Assembly: GCA_963795385.1 (NCBI GenBank)
Contig: CAWCHK010000014.1
Span: 248,001-312,000, forward strand
Source: CAVURS01 sp963795385
GTDB lineage: Bacteria; Actinomycetota; Actinomycetes; Actinomycetales; CAVURS01
Direction: 5' to 3'
DNA: 64,000 nt
Shown: positions 16,906 through 24,556 of the stretch, in pieces
Position numbering within the stretch: position 1 is the stretch's first letter
Layout of the letters: each line of letters starts with the position of its first letter
Position numbers and translations under genes: made by a program
Notes under the pieces: generated by a model
Told to the model about the DNA's origin: nothing
Databases searched by the model: none
The model's input: only the letters and a program-made list of their open reading frames with translations

Positions 16906-17844
16906 GTGCATGTGTTGACCCGCGCGGCCCTCGGCGTCACGGCGGCAGGAGTGGCTGGAGTCGGGTACGCCGCGGGGATCGAGCGGCTGGCCTTCACGCT
17001 CCGGCGGGTCGAGGTCCCAGTGCTGCCGGCGGGGGCCCGGCCGATCCGGGTGCTGCACCTGTCGGACCTGCACCTGACGCCCGGCCAGGACCGCAAGCGC
17101 GAGTGGGTCCGATCGCTCGCCGACCTGCAGCCCGACCTCGTGGTGGACACCGGGGACAACCTGGCCCACCAGCAGGCGGTGCCGATGGCGATGAGCTGTC
17201 TCGAGCCGCTGCTGGAGCGGCCCGGAGCGTTCGTGCTGGGGTCCAACGACTACTGGGCGCCGACGCCGAAGAACCCGGCGCTCTACCTGCGGCGCGACTC
17301 CGGCAAGCGGCGGATCGGCACCCGCCTGCCCACCCAGGACCTGGTCGACGGGCTGACCGGGGCCGGCTGGACCGATCTGACCAACGTCCGGGCCCGGGTC
17401 CGGCTGGGTGGGCTGGACGTCGAGCTGGTCGGCGTCGACGACCCGCACATGAAGTACGACCGCTATCCCGAGCCGGCGGACCCGGCAGCGGGGACGCCCG
17501 ACCTCACACTGGGGGTCCTGCACGCGCCGTACCAGCGGGTCTTGGACGCCATGGTCCGCGACGGCGCCCGGCTGATGATCGCCGGGCACACCCACGGCGG
17601 GCAGCTCTGCCTGCCGGGCTACGGGGCGCTGGTGACGAACTGCGACCTGGACCGGCACCGGGCCAAGGGGCTGTCGCGCTGGTGGGCCGGCGCCGGGATG
17701 GACCCGCGGTCGGCGCTGCGGCCGGCGCCCTCGCACGCCGCCTGGCTGAACGTCTCGGCCGGGCTCGGCACGTCGCCGTACACGCCGGTGCGGTTCGCCT
17801 GCCGGCCCGAGGCGACGCTGCTGACGCTCACGCCGCCGCAGTAG
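16906..17844 (+). CDS. Calcineurin-like metallophosphoesterase (Rv3683-like)
   Basis: 312 residues. The five phosphoesterase motifs are in order: LSDLHLT, DTGDNLA, LGSNDYW (GNxx variant), VLHAPYQR and AGHTHGGQ. An N-terminal hydrophobic stretch (about 5-25) suggests membrane attachment or export. Its place downstream of ponA2 matches Rv3683. Start is GTG 16906. Substrate is unknown; cell-envelope lipid or nucleotide phosphoesters are possible. Confidence 0.9.
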   Translation: MHVLTRAALGVTAAGVAGVGYAAGIERLAFTLRRVEVPVLPAGARPIRVLHLSDLHLTPGQDRKREWVRSLADLQPDLVVDTGDNLAHQQAVPMAMSCLEPLLERPGAFVLGSNDYWAPTPKNPALYLRRDSGKRRIGTRLPTQDLVDGLTGAGWTDLTNVRARVRLGGLDVELVGVDDPHMKYDRYPEPADPAAGTPDLTLGVLHAPYQRVLDAMVRDGARLMIAGHTHGGQLCLPGYGALVTNCDLDRHRAKGLSRWWAGAGMDPRSALRPAPSHAAWLNVSAGLGTSPYTPVRFACRPEATLLTLTPPQ

Positions 17845-17875
17845 GCGGTGGCTGGCAGCGGCCGGCCTCACCGGA

Positions 17876-17905
17876 TTGGGTCGGGCCCTGGCGCTCGGCT
17901 ATCCT
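17876..17905 (+). promoter_or_regulatory. Promoter for tRNA-Pro
   Basis: TTGGGT (17876-17881) and TATCCT (17900-17905) are 18 bases apart, placing the start near 17912, about 48 bases before the tRNA. Confidence 0.45.
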
Positions 17906-17959
17906 GACCGGGCTCTGGCGCCGTCTCGCGGGCAAGCAGGGACGGCGTTGGAGCAGCCA

Positions 17960-18038
<79 letters not shown>

Positions 18039-18069
18039 CCTAGGGGACCCCTGTGCCAGGCTTTGCCGC

Positions 18070-19911
18070 ATGCCGCCCGAGAGCCCCGAACCAGTGACCG
18101 AGACGGCGTCGTCGGAGATGCCGTTGGAGATGCCGTTGTGGGAGCAGCGGCTCCGCGCGCGGCGGGTCGGGCTCCCGGACTGGGCCGACGACCGCCCCGA
18201 GCACTGCGCGGTCGTGGCCACGACCGCCGACGGCGTGATCGAGGTGCACTCCTGGACGCCGGGCACCGAGCCGGTGCAGATGACCCGGCGCTCTGACGGA
18301 ACGGTCGACGCGACGATCGACCCGAGCGGTGAGTGGGTCTGGTGGTTCGAGGACAAGGACGGCGACGAGTACGGCGTCTGGCGGCGGCAGCCGTTCGGGG
18401 CCGGTCCGGGCGAGGGCATCGCCGACCCGCTCGGCCTGCCCGCGGCGTACTCGGTGGGACTGGCCATCGGTCGCAGCGGCCTCGCAGTGGTCGGATCCAA
18501 TGACGACGCCTACGGCACCCGGGTCCATGTCGTGACGACGGATCCACGGCTCCTCTACGAGCACCGGGAGAGCGCGTACGTCGGCGGGCTCTCCCGCGAC
18601 GAGAGCCTCGTCGCGATCGGCCACAGCGAGCACGGCGACTCCCGCCACCCCGCCCTACGCGTGCTGCGGGTCGACGACGGCAGCAACGTCGCCGAGCTCT
18701 GGGACGGCGAGGACAAGGGGATCCGCCCGGCCGGCTTCGCGCCGGTGCCGGGAGACAACCGGTTGCTGGCCGTGCACGAGCGGCACGGCGCACCGGGGCT
18801 GCTGATCTGGGACCCGGCCTCGGACCCGGACGGTTCGCGCGCCCGTGAGCTCATCGTCGACGCCCCGGGCGAGGTGACCGACGTCGACTGGTACCCGCAG
18901 GCCGACGCGCTCCTCGTCTCCCTCGACCACGAGGCACGGACCCGGCTCTGGCGGCTCGACCTCGCCTCTGGAGCCACGACGGCGGTCGGGCCGGTCGACG
19001 GCACGGTCTCCGACGCCGGGGTGCGACCGGACGGGGAGGTGTGGCTGAGCTGGTCCTCGGCGGCGAGCCCGCCGGCGATCCGTGACGGTGACGGCTCGGT
19101 CGTGCTCGCACCGCTCGGGCCTCGAGCCCCCGGATCGGTTGCGGTGCAAGACGTCTGGGCGGACGGGCCCGGAGGGCGCGTGCATGCCCTCCTACGCCTG
19201 CCCGGGACCGGCTCCGCGCCGTACCCCACCGTCTTCGAGGTCCACGGCGGCCCGGAGTGGCACGACGCCGACTCGTTCGCCGGATACGCCAGCGCCTACG
19301 TGGACCAGGGATACGCCGTCGTCAGCGTCAACTACCGCGGCTCGACCGGCTACGGCAGCCCGTGGCGCGATGCCATCACCGACCGGATCGGGCACACCGA
19401 GCTGGCCGACGTGCGGGCCGTGCGCGACCACCTCGTTGCCGCCGGTGTGGTCGACTCCGGGCGGGTGGCCCTCAGCGGGTCCTCCTGGGGCGGCTATCTG
19501 ACCCTGCTCGGGCTCGGCACCCAACCGGACTCCTGGACGACCGGGATCGCCAGTGTGCCGGTGGCGGACTACCTCGCGGCGTACGAGGACGAGATGGAGG
19601 GCCTCAAGGCGTTCGATCGCTCGCTGTTCGGGGGCTCACCCGCTGAGGTCCCCGACCGCTACACCGACTCGAGCCCGATCACCTACGTCGAGTCGGTGCG
19701 GGCGCCGTTGCTGGTCCTGGCCGGCGAGAACGATCCGCGCTGCCCGATCCGGCAGGTCGAGAACTACCTCACCCGACTGACCGACCTGGGCGTGCCGCAC
19801 GAGGTCTACCGCTTCGACGCCGGACACGGCTCGATGGTGGACGACGAGCGGGTCGCCCAGCTGCGGGCCGAGCTCGACTTCCTTGCCCGGCATCTCCGCG
19901 TCGCAGGGTGA
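18070..19911 (+). CDS. Prolyl oligopeptidase (S9) family serine peptidase
   Basis: 613 residues. The N-terminal 350 residues form the beta-propeller with WD-like repeats, and the C-terminal part the alpha/beta-hydrolase domain. The catalytic triad is visible: Ser472 in SGSSWGGY, Asp555 in GENDPRCP, His586 in DAGHGSM. There is no signal peptide, so the enzyme is cytosolic. It most resembles acylaminoacyl- or dipeptidyl-type S9 peptidases that trim short peptides. The gene begins 34 bases after tRNA-Pro. Confidence 0.9.
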   Translation: MPPESPEPVTETASSEMPLEMPLWEQRLRARRVGLPDWADDRPEHCAVVATTADGVIEVHSWTPGTEPVQMTRRSDGTVDATIDPSGEWVWWFEDKDGDEYGVWRRQPFGAGPGEGIADPLGLPAAYSVGLAIGRSGLAVVGSNDDAYGTRVHVVTTDPRLLYEHRESAYVGGLSRDESLVAIGHSEHGDSRHPALRVLRVDDGSNVAELWDGEDKGIRPAGFAPVPGDNRLLAVHERHGAPGLLIWDPASDPDGSRARELIVDAPGEVTDVDWYPQADALLVSLDHEARTRLWRLDLASGATTAVGPVDGTVSDAGVRPDGEVWLSWSSAASPPAIRDGDGSVVLAPLGPRAPGSVAVQDVWADGPGGRVHALLRLPGTGSAPYPTVFEVHGGPEWHDADSFAGYASAYVDQGYAVVSVNYRGSTGYGSPWRDAITDRIGHTELADVRAVRDHLVAAGVVDSGRVALSGSSWGGYLTLLGLGTQPDSWTTGIASVPVADYLAAYEDEMEGLKAFDRSLFGGSPAEVPDRYTDSSPITYVESVRAPLLVLAGENDPRCPIRQVENYLTRLTDLGVPHEVYRFDAGHGSMVDDERVAQLRAELDFLARHLRVAG

Positions 19912-20161
19912 CGGGCCCGAGTCGTCACGGCGAGTAGCGAAAATGACGCTCCGTGACACCCAGCGCAGAGGCACCCGAGTTGTCGATGATCTGCTCTGAG
20001 TTCTGAGCGGACTCAGAGCAGATCGTCGAGAAGTTGTGTAGCTGTCCGGATGAGACCCGTGCCAAATCGAGCTTTTCCACAGATTGCCCGGGTCGTCCCA
20101 CTGTCCACAGGCAGCCGTTTACCAGGGAGCGACGGTCGGTCCTCGTCGGGATGGTCTCGGT
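19912..20161. promoter_or_regulatory. Intergenic region with a 19-bp stem dyad and a shared direct-repeat motif
   Basis: No gene seen in these 250 bases. At 19983-20029 a hairpin has a perfect 14-bp inner stem (GATCTGCTCTGAGT and its complement, 19988-20001 and 20011-20024), extended by five more pairs with one G-T, loop 9. At 19938-19957, read on the minus strand, GTCAC-N5-GTCAT is followed by TTTTCG; a very similar block occurs at 63960-63981. The hairpin may end the peptidase transcript or be an operator for the XRE gene. Confidence 0.55.
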
Positions 20162-20752
20162 ATGGCGAGACATCGGGCTCCGTGGCCGGAGGGCGTGCAG
20201 GAACCGCGCTATGCCTGGGAGTTCGCCCGGCTGCACGACGCGCGGCTGCAGCAGAAGCGCCACGCCGAGGGTTCGGGTGAGCGGGCGGCCGGGCCCGTCG
20301 CAGCACGACGCGTGGGTGTCGGCCGGCCGGCGGTCGTCGACGACGCCGGGGTCGGCGAGCTGGGAGCCGCGAGTCGGCGGGAGATCGCGGCGGCGGTGCG
20401 GGCCGGGCGGGCCGAGCACGGCCTGAGCCAGCGGGAGCTCGCTGAGAGGGCGGGACTGTCGCAGTCGGCCGTCGCCAAGCTCGAGGCCGAGGTCGGCAAT
20501 CCGTCCTTGGCCACTGTCGTGCGGGTGCTGGCTGCCTGCGGGGGGCGACTCAGCCTGGAGCGCCCGGCCCAGCCGACGCGGATGTCGGGTGAGTACGTCC
20601 GGGACGGGCAGGGGCGGCGCCTGCCGGCGCACTTGTCGCCGTACCGGCTGAGCGCGCCGCCCAGCTGGTGGTCCGGGGCGACGGACATCCGCCGGTGGAG
20701 CGATGAGCCGAAGTGGTCCTTCTACCGAGGCTGGCGCACCCGGCCCGGCTAG
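20162..20752 (+). CDS. XRE-family helix-turn-helix protein
   Basis: 196 residues. A Cro/C1-type helix-turn-helix lies at about 78-135: GLSQRELAERAGLSQSAVAK then LEAEVGNPSLATVVRVLAA, like antitoxin or phage-type regulators. The N-terminal 60 residues (ARHRAPWPEG, RYAWEFARLHDARLQQKR) and the Trp-rich C-terminus (SWWSGATDIRRW, WSFYRGWR) are not familiar. No toxin-like small gene is adjacent. Its stop overlaps the convergent asd stop within CTAG at 20749-20752. Function beyond DNA binding is unknown. Confidence 0.75.
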   Translation: MARHRAPWPEGVQEPRYAWEFARLHDARLQQKRHAEGSGERAAGPVAARRVGVGRPAVVDDAGVGELGAASRREIAAAVRAGRAEHGLSQRELAERAGLSQSAVAKLEAEVGNPSLATVVRVLAACGGRLSLERPAQPTRMSGEYVRDGQGRRLPAHLSPYRLSAPPSWWSGATDIRRWSDEPKWSFYRGWRTRPG

Positions 20753-21885
20753 CGAGCGGTGGTCTCGGCGTCGATCTGGGCGGCATCGATCTGGGCGGCG
20801 ACGAGCTCGGCGGCGACGAGCTCGGCGATCTGAGCAGTGTTGAGCGCGGCGCCCTTGCGCAGGTTGTCGCCGCAGACGAACAGGTCGAGCGTGTTCGGGA
20901 AGTCCAGCGCCTGCCGGATCCGGCCGACGAAGGTCGGGTCCGAGCCGACGACGTCCGCCGGGGTCGGGAACTCGGGGCCGCCGAGCGCGTCCGGGTCGTC
21001 GAGCACGACGACCGACGGCGCCTCGACCAGCACCTGACGGGCCTCGTCGACGTCGATCGGCTGGGCGAAGACAGCGTGCACGGCCAGCGAGTGCGTCGTG
21101 ACGACGGGCACCCGGACGCAGGTCGCCGAGACCTTCAGGTCCGGGATGCCCAGGATCTTGCGCGACTCGTCGCGGACCTTGAGCTCCTCGCTGGTCCAGC
21201 CGGCGTCGCGGCGCGACCCGACGTACGGGACGACGTTGAGGGCCAGCGGCGCCGCGAACGGCGAGGGGACGTCGTCGCCGAGCTTGTCGGCGAGCGCGCG
21301 CCGGACGTCGCCGGCGCGCTGGCCGAGGGTGCGGTCGCCGGCGACGACCTCGAGCTCGTCGTAGCAGCCGGTCGACGCCGGGCTGCCCGGCGCCGGAGGC
21401 CGCCTGGTAGGACGCGACGACCAGCTCGGTCAGCTGCCAGCGCGAGTGCAGCGCCCCGAGCGCGTCCATCATCGTCAGCGTCGTGCAGTTCGGGTTGGCG
21501 ATGATGCCCTTGGGCCGGTTCGCCGACCTGGGCCGGGTTGACCTCGGGCACGACGAGCGGCACGTCCGGGTCCATCCGGAACGCGCCGGAGTTGTCCACC
21601 ACGACCGCACCGCGCGCCGCCGCGACCGGCGCCCACTCCGCCGAGACCTCGTCCGGGACGTCGAACATCGCGACGTCGACGCCGTCGAAGACCTCGGCCG
21701 CCAGCTCCTGGACGACGACCTCCTCGCCGCGGACCCGCAGCACCGTGCCGGCCGAGCGGGCCGAGGCGACCAGCCGGATCTCGCCCCACACGTCCTCGCG
21801 GGTGGACAGGATCGACAGCATCACGGTGCCGACCGCGCCGGTCGCTCCGACGACGGCCAGCGTGGGCTTGCGTGCGATGGCGCAT
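20749..21885 (-). CDS. asd: Aspartate-semialdehyde dehydrogenase (three frameshifts)
   Basis: Reduces aspartyl phosphate to the semialdehyde in the lysine/threonine/methionine/DAP pathway. Visible parts: NADP-binding VVGATGAVGTVML, DNSGAFRMD, catalytic Cys in IIANPNCTTLTM, NVVPYVGS, and the substrate block TCVRVPVVTTHS. The frame breaks at about 21878, 21524 and 21378; removing one base at each restores a 377-residue protein. Since the enzyme should be essential, sequencing error is the likely cause. The start ATG overlaps the lysC stop (TGATG). The C-terminus is extended by pentapeptide repeats (AELVA twice, AQIDA twice) coded by 15-base direct repeats at about 20770-20830. Confidence 0.88.
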
Positions 21886-22406
21886 CAGCGGCCAGTCCCT
21901 CCGTAGACGACGGCCTCGCCGTCGGCGTTGTCCAGGCCGAACGCCGTGTGCGCGGCCCGGACTGCAGCATCGACGTAATCCTGCTCGACCACCACCGAGA
22001 TTCGGATCTCGGACGTCGAGATCATCTCCAGGTTGACCCCGGCCGACGCCAGCGCCGTGAAGAACGCCGCCGAGACGCCCGGGTGGCTGCGCATGCCGAC
22101 GCCGACGACCGAGACCTTGCCGATCTGGTCGTCGTACTGCAGGGACTCGAACCCGACGCTGGTCTTGATCCGCTCCAGGGTCTTGATCGCCACCTGCCCG
22201 TCGGTCTTGGGCAAGGTGAACGAGATGTCGGTCAGGCCGGTCGCGACCGCACTGACGTTCTGCACGATCATGTCGATATTGATCTCGGCCTCGGCGACGG
22301 CCTGGAAGATCCGCGCCGCCTCGCCGATCTTGTCGGGCACGCCGACCACCGTGATCTTGGCCTCGCTGCGGTCGTGCGCGATGCCGGAGATGATCGCTTG
22401 CTCCAT
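21885..22406 (-). CDS. lysC: Aspartate kinase, beta subunit from an internal start
   Basis: Inside lysC, in the same frame, ATG 22406 is preceded by AAGGAG (22417-22412) with a 5-base gap, a better ribosome site than most genes here. It would yield a 173-residue protein starting MEQAIISGIAHDRSEAKI, made of the two ACT domains. The same overlapping alpha/beta arrangement is established for lysC of Corynebacterium glutamicum, whose beta subunit is of this length. The beta chain forms the regulatory dimer with alpha. Confidence 0.85.
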   Translation of the reverse strand: MEQAIISGIAHDRSEAKITVVGVPDKIGEAARIFQAVAEAEINIDMIVQNVSAVATGLTDISFTLPKTDGQVAIKTLERIKTSVGFESLQYDDQIGKVSVVGVGMRSHPGVSAAFFTALASAGVNLEMISTSEIRISVVVEQDYVDAAVRAAHTAFGLDNADGEAVVYGGTGR

Positions 22407-23174
22407 CGGAACTCCTTCGGTACCAAGGCTCTCCGCCTCGGGCAGGTCCATGATCCAGGTGCCTTCACGCTGCGAGAACGACGAGCGCACGTGCACCGGG
22501 ACGTTGTAGCGACGGGCGTACTCGACGCACCGCAGTGCCAGCACCTTCGCCCCGCAGGCCGCCATCTCGAGCATCTCCTCGTAGGAGATCTGCTTGAGCT
22601 GGCGCGCCGCCGGCACGATCCGCGGGTCGGCCGTGTAGACGCCGTCGACGTCCGTGTAGATCTCGCAGACCTCGGCGCCCATTGCCGCGGCCAGAGCGAC
22701 CGCGGTGGTGTCCGAGGCGCCGCGCCCCATCGTGGTGATGTCCTTGGTGTCCTGGCTCACGCCCTGGAAGCCGGCCACGATCGCGATGTGGCCCTCCTGC
22801 AGGGCCTCGGTGATCCGGCCCGGCGTGACGTCGATGATCCGCGCGTTGCCGTGCCTCGCCGTCGTGATCACCCCGGCCTGGCTACCGGTGAAGGAGCGGG
22901 CCTGGTGCCCCAGGTTCGCGATGGCCATCGCGAGCAGGGCGGCGGACATCCGCTCGCCCGCCGTCAGCAGCATGTCCAGCTCGCGCGGCGGCGGGATCGG
23001 GGAGATCTGCTGGGCCAGGTCGAGCAGCTCGTCGGTGGTGTCGCCCATGGCCGAGATGACGATGACCACGTCGTGCCCGGCCTTGCGGGTGGCGACGACC
23101 CGCTGCGCGACCCGCTTGATGGAGTCGGCGTCGGCGACCGAGGAGCCGCCGTACTTCTGCACGACCAGGCCCAC
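21885..23174 (-). CDS. lysC: Aspartate kinase, alpha subunit (full length)
   Basis: 429 residues. First step of the aspartate pathway. The kinase domain (about 1-245) has KYGGSSVAD, TTMGRGASDTTAVALAAAMG and EIYTDVDGVYTADPR. Two ACT domains follow (about 260-425) with the effector-site blocks ITVVGVPDKIG, NIDMIVQNVS and SVVGVGMRSHPGVSA. GTG 23174 has GAGGAG 6 bases upstream. It forms an operon with asd. Feedback control by lysine plus threonine is expected from the actinobacterial family. Confidence 0.95.
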   Translation of the reverse strand: MGLVVQKYGGSSVADADSIKRVAQRVVATRKAGHDVVIVISAMGDTTDELLDLAQQISPIPPPRELDMLLTAGERMSAALLAMAIANLGHQARSFTGSQAGVITTARHGNARIIDVTPGRITEALQEGHIAIVAGFQGVSQDTKDITTMGRGASDTTAVALAAAMGAEVCEIYTDVDGVYTADPRIVPAARQLKQISYEEMLEMAACGAKVLALRCVEYARRYNVPVHVRSSFSQREGTWIMDLPEAESLGTEGVPMEQAIISGIAHDRSEAKITVVGVPDKIGEAARIFQAVAEAEINIDMIVQNVSAVATGLTDISFTLPKTDGQVAIKTLERIKTSVGFESLQYDDQIGKVSVVGVGMRSHPGVSAAFFTALASAGVNLEMISTSEIRISVVVEQDYVDAAVRAAHTAFGLDNADGEAVVYGGTGR

Positions 23175-23196
23175 GACAAACTCCTCGAAACCGGCT

Positions 23197-23239
23197 GTGG
23201 CACGCCCCGTGCCACGGGCGTACGTGTGGGGCGAGTCTA
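23197..23239 (-). promoter_or_regulatory. lysC leader: -10 box and hairpin
   Basis: On the minus strand TAGACT (23239-23234) fits an actinobacterial -10 box, without a good -35. About 12 bases after the predicted start, GTGGCACG-CCC-CGTGCCAC (23215-23197) forms a perfect 8-bp hairpin in the leader, ending 22 bases before the start codon. A role in lysC expression is possible but not shown. Confidence 0.4.
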
Positions 23240-23283
23240 ACGAGCGTGCGCGCAGGCCCGGTGAACGGCCAGATCCCGAGACG

Positions 23284-23913
23284 TCAGGGCAGGTTGAGGG
23301 CGTCGAACTCGGCGTCCGCGACGACCTCCTCGTCGGCGTCCAGCCGCAGGTGCCCGAGGATCGACTGGACGACGCGGAGCGCGCTCGCGGCCCGCGGCCC
23401 CCAGGACGAGAGGTAGCTGAACTGCCACCACCACAGGGCCTCGTCGGTGCGGCCGGCCTCGAAGTGGTGCAGGCCGTGGTCCAGCGCCGAGGCGACCTCG
23501 GCCAGGTCGCCGGAGAGAGAGCCGTGGACCACGCCCCCGGGCACCATCGGGTCGAAGATCTCGCCGTAGTCGTCGATGCCCTCGAGCGCGTTGGCCAGGC
23601 CGGCGTGCAGCGGGTCGACGTCCGGCTCCGGGCCGGGGTCGGGCTCGAACCGGGACTGCGGTACGACGTCGGAGATCGCCCCGAGCCGCGCGCCGGCGAG
23701 CAGGACCTGCGAGAGCGCCAGCAGCAGGACGGAGAGCGCGGTCGAGGGGTTCGACCCGGCGGCGACGTCGGTCACGGCGACCAGGTAGGCCCGGGACTCC
23801 GCGGCGGTGTCCCGGGCCAGCAGGGAGAGGTCCTCGTCCAGGCCGGAGCCGGGCGGGGGGCCGGTGGGCCCGGAGCGATCGGTGGGCCCGGAGCGATCGG
23901 GGCGGTCAGACAT
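23284..23913 (-). CDS. DUF5063-family protein
   Basis: 209 residues, helical. After a Pro/Gly/Ser-rich start (SDRPDRSGPTDRSGPTGPPP) come long Leu/Ala helices and the block YGEIFDPMVPGG, then EALWWWQFSYLSSWGPRA. ATG 23913 overlaps the recR stop by 8 bases, so the two are coupled. DUF5063 proteins commonly follow recR in actinobacteria. Function is unknown. Confidence 0.82.
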   Translation of the reverse strand: MSDRPDRSGPTDRSGPTGPPPGSGLDEDLSLLARDTAAESRAYLVAVTDVAAGSNPSTALSVLLLALSQVLLAGARLGAISDVVPQSRFEPDPGPEPDVDPLHAGLANALEGIDDYGEIFDPMVPGGVVHGSLSGDLAEVASALDHGLHHFEAGRTDEALWWWQFSYLSSWGPRAASALRVVQSILGHLRLDADEEVVADAEFDALNLP

Positions 23914-24505
23914 CGAGCAGCCTCCTGCCTTCGAAGGCCCGGCCAAGGGTGACCTCGTCGGCGTACTCGAGGTCTCCACCGACCGGGAGGCCGGACGCGA
24001 GGCGGGTCACGGTCAGGCCCATCGGGTTCAGCAGGCGGGCCAGGTAGGTCGCCGTCGCCTCGCCCTCGGTGTTCGGGTCCATGGCCAGGATGATCTCGGT
24101 GACCACGCCGTCGGCCAGGCGGGTCATCAGCTCGCGGATCCGCAGGTCGTCCGGGCCGATGCCGTCGATCGGGCTGATCGCGCCGCCGAGCACGTGGTAG
24201 CGGCCGCGGTACTCCCGGGTCCGCTCGACGGCGACGATGTCCTTGGGCTCCTCGACGACGCACAGCACGGTGAGGTCGCGGCGGGGGTCCAGGCAGATCC
24301 GGCACTGGGTCTCCTGGGCGACGTTGCCGCACGTCGTACAGAACTTCACGGTGTCCTTGACCTCGACCAGGACCGCGGCGAGACGGCGTACGTCGGTCTG
24401 GTCCGCGGCCAGGATGTGGAACGCGATCCGCTGCGCGCTCTTGGGGCCCACGCCGGGCAGCCGGCCGAGCTCGTCGATCAGGTCCTGGACCACGCCTTCG
24501 TACAC
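23906..24505 (-). CDS. recR: Recombination mediator RecR
   Basis: 199 residues, standard length. Order of parts: helix-hairpin-helix LGRLPGVGPKSAQRIAF, four-Cys zinc finger (CTTCGNVAQETQCRIC), Toprim domain with VVEEPKDIVAVE and ILAMDPNTEGEATA, and C-terminal Walker-B-like GLPVGGDLEYADEVTL. Acts with RecF/RecO in loading RecA at gaps. GTG 24505. Lies between dnaX and DUF5063 as in many actinobacteria. Confidence 0.96.
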   Translation of the reverse strand: MYEGVVQDLIDELGRLPGVGPKSAQRIAFHILAADQTDVRRLAAVLVEVKDTVKFCTTCGNVAQETQCRICLDPRRDLTVLCVVEEPKDIVAVERTREYRGRYHVLGGAISPIDGIGPDDLRIRELMTRLADGVVTEIILAMDPNTEGEATATYLARLLNPMGLTVTRLASGLPVGGDLEYADEVTLGRAFEGRRLLDV

Positions 24506-24556
24506 GCTGGTGAGCCTACGGGCTGGATCCGACGAACGGCGGCCGGCGCGGCGGCG

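Noticed and set aside
20749..21885. asd as a true pseudogene
   Set aside because: Three separate one-base insertions in an enzyme needed for diaminopimelate, with all motifs intact, are better explained by sequence error.
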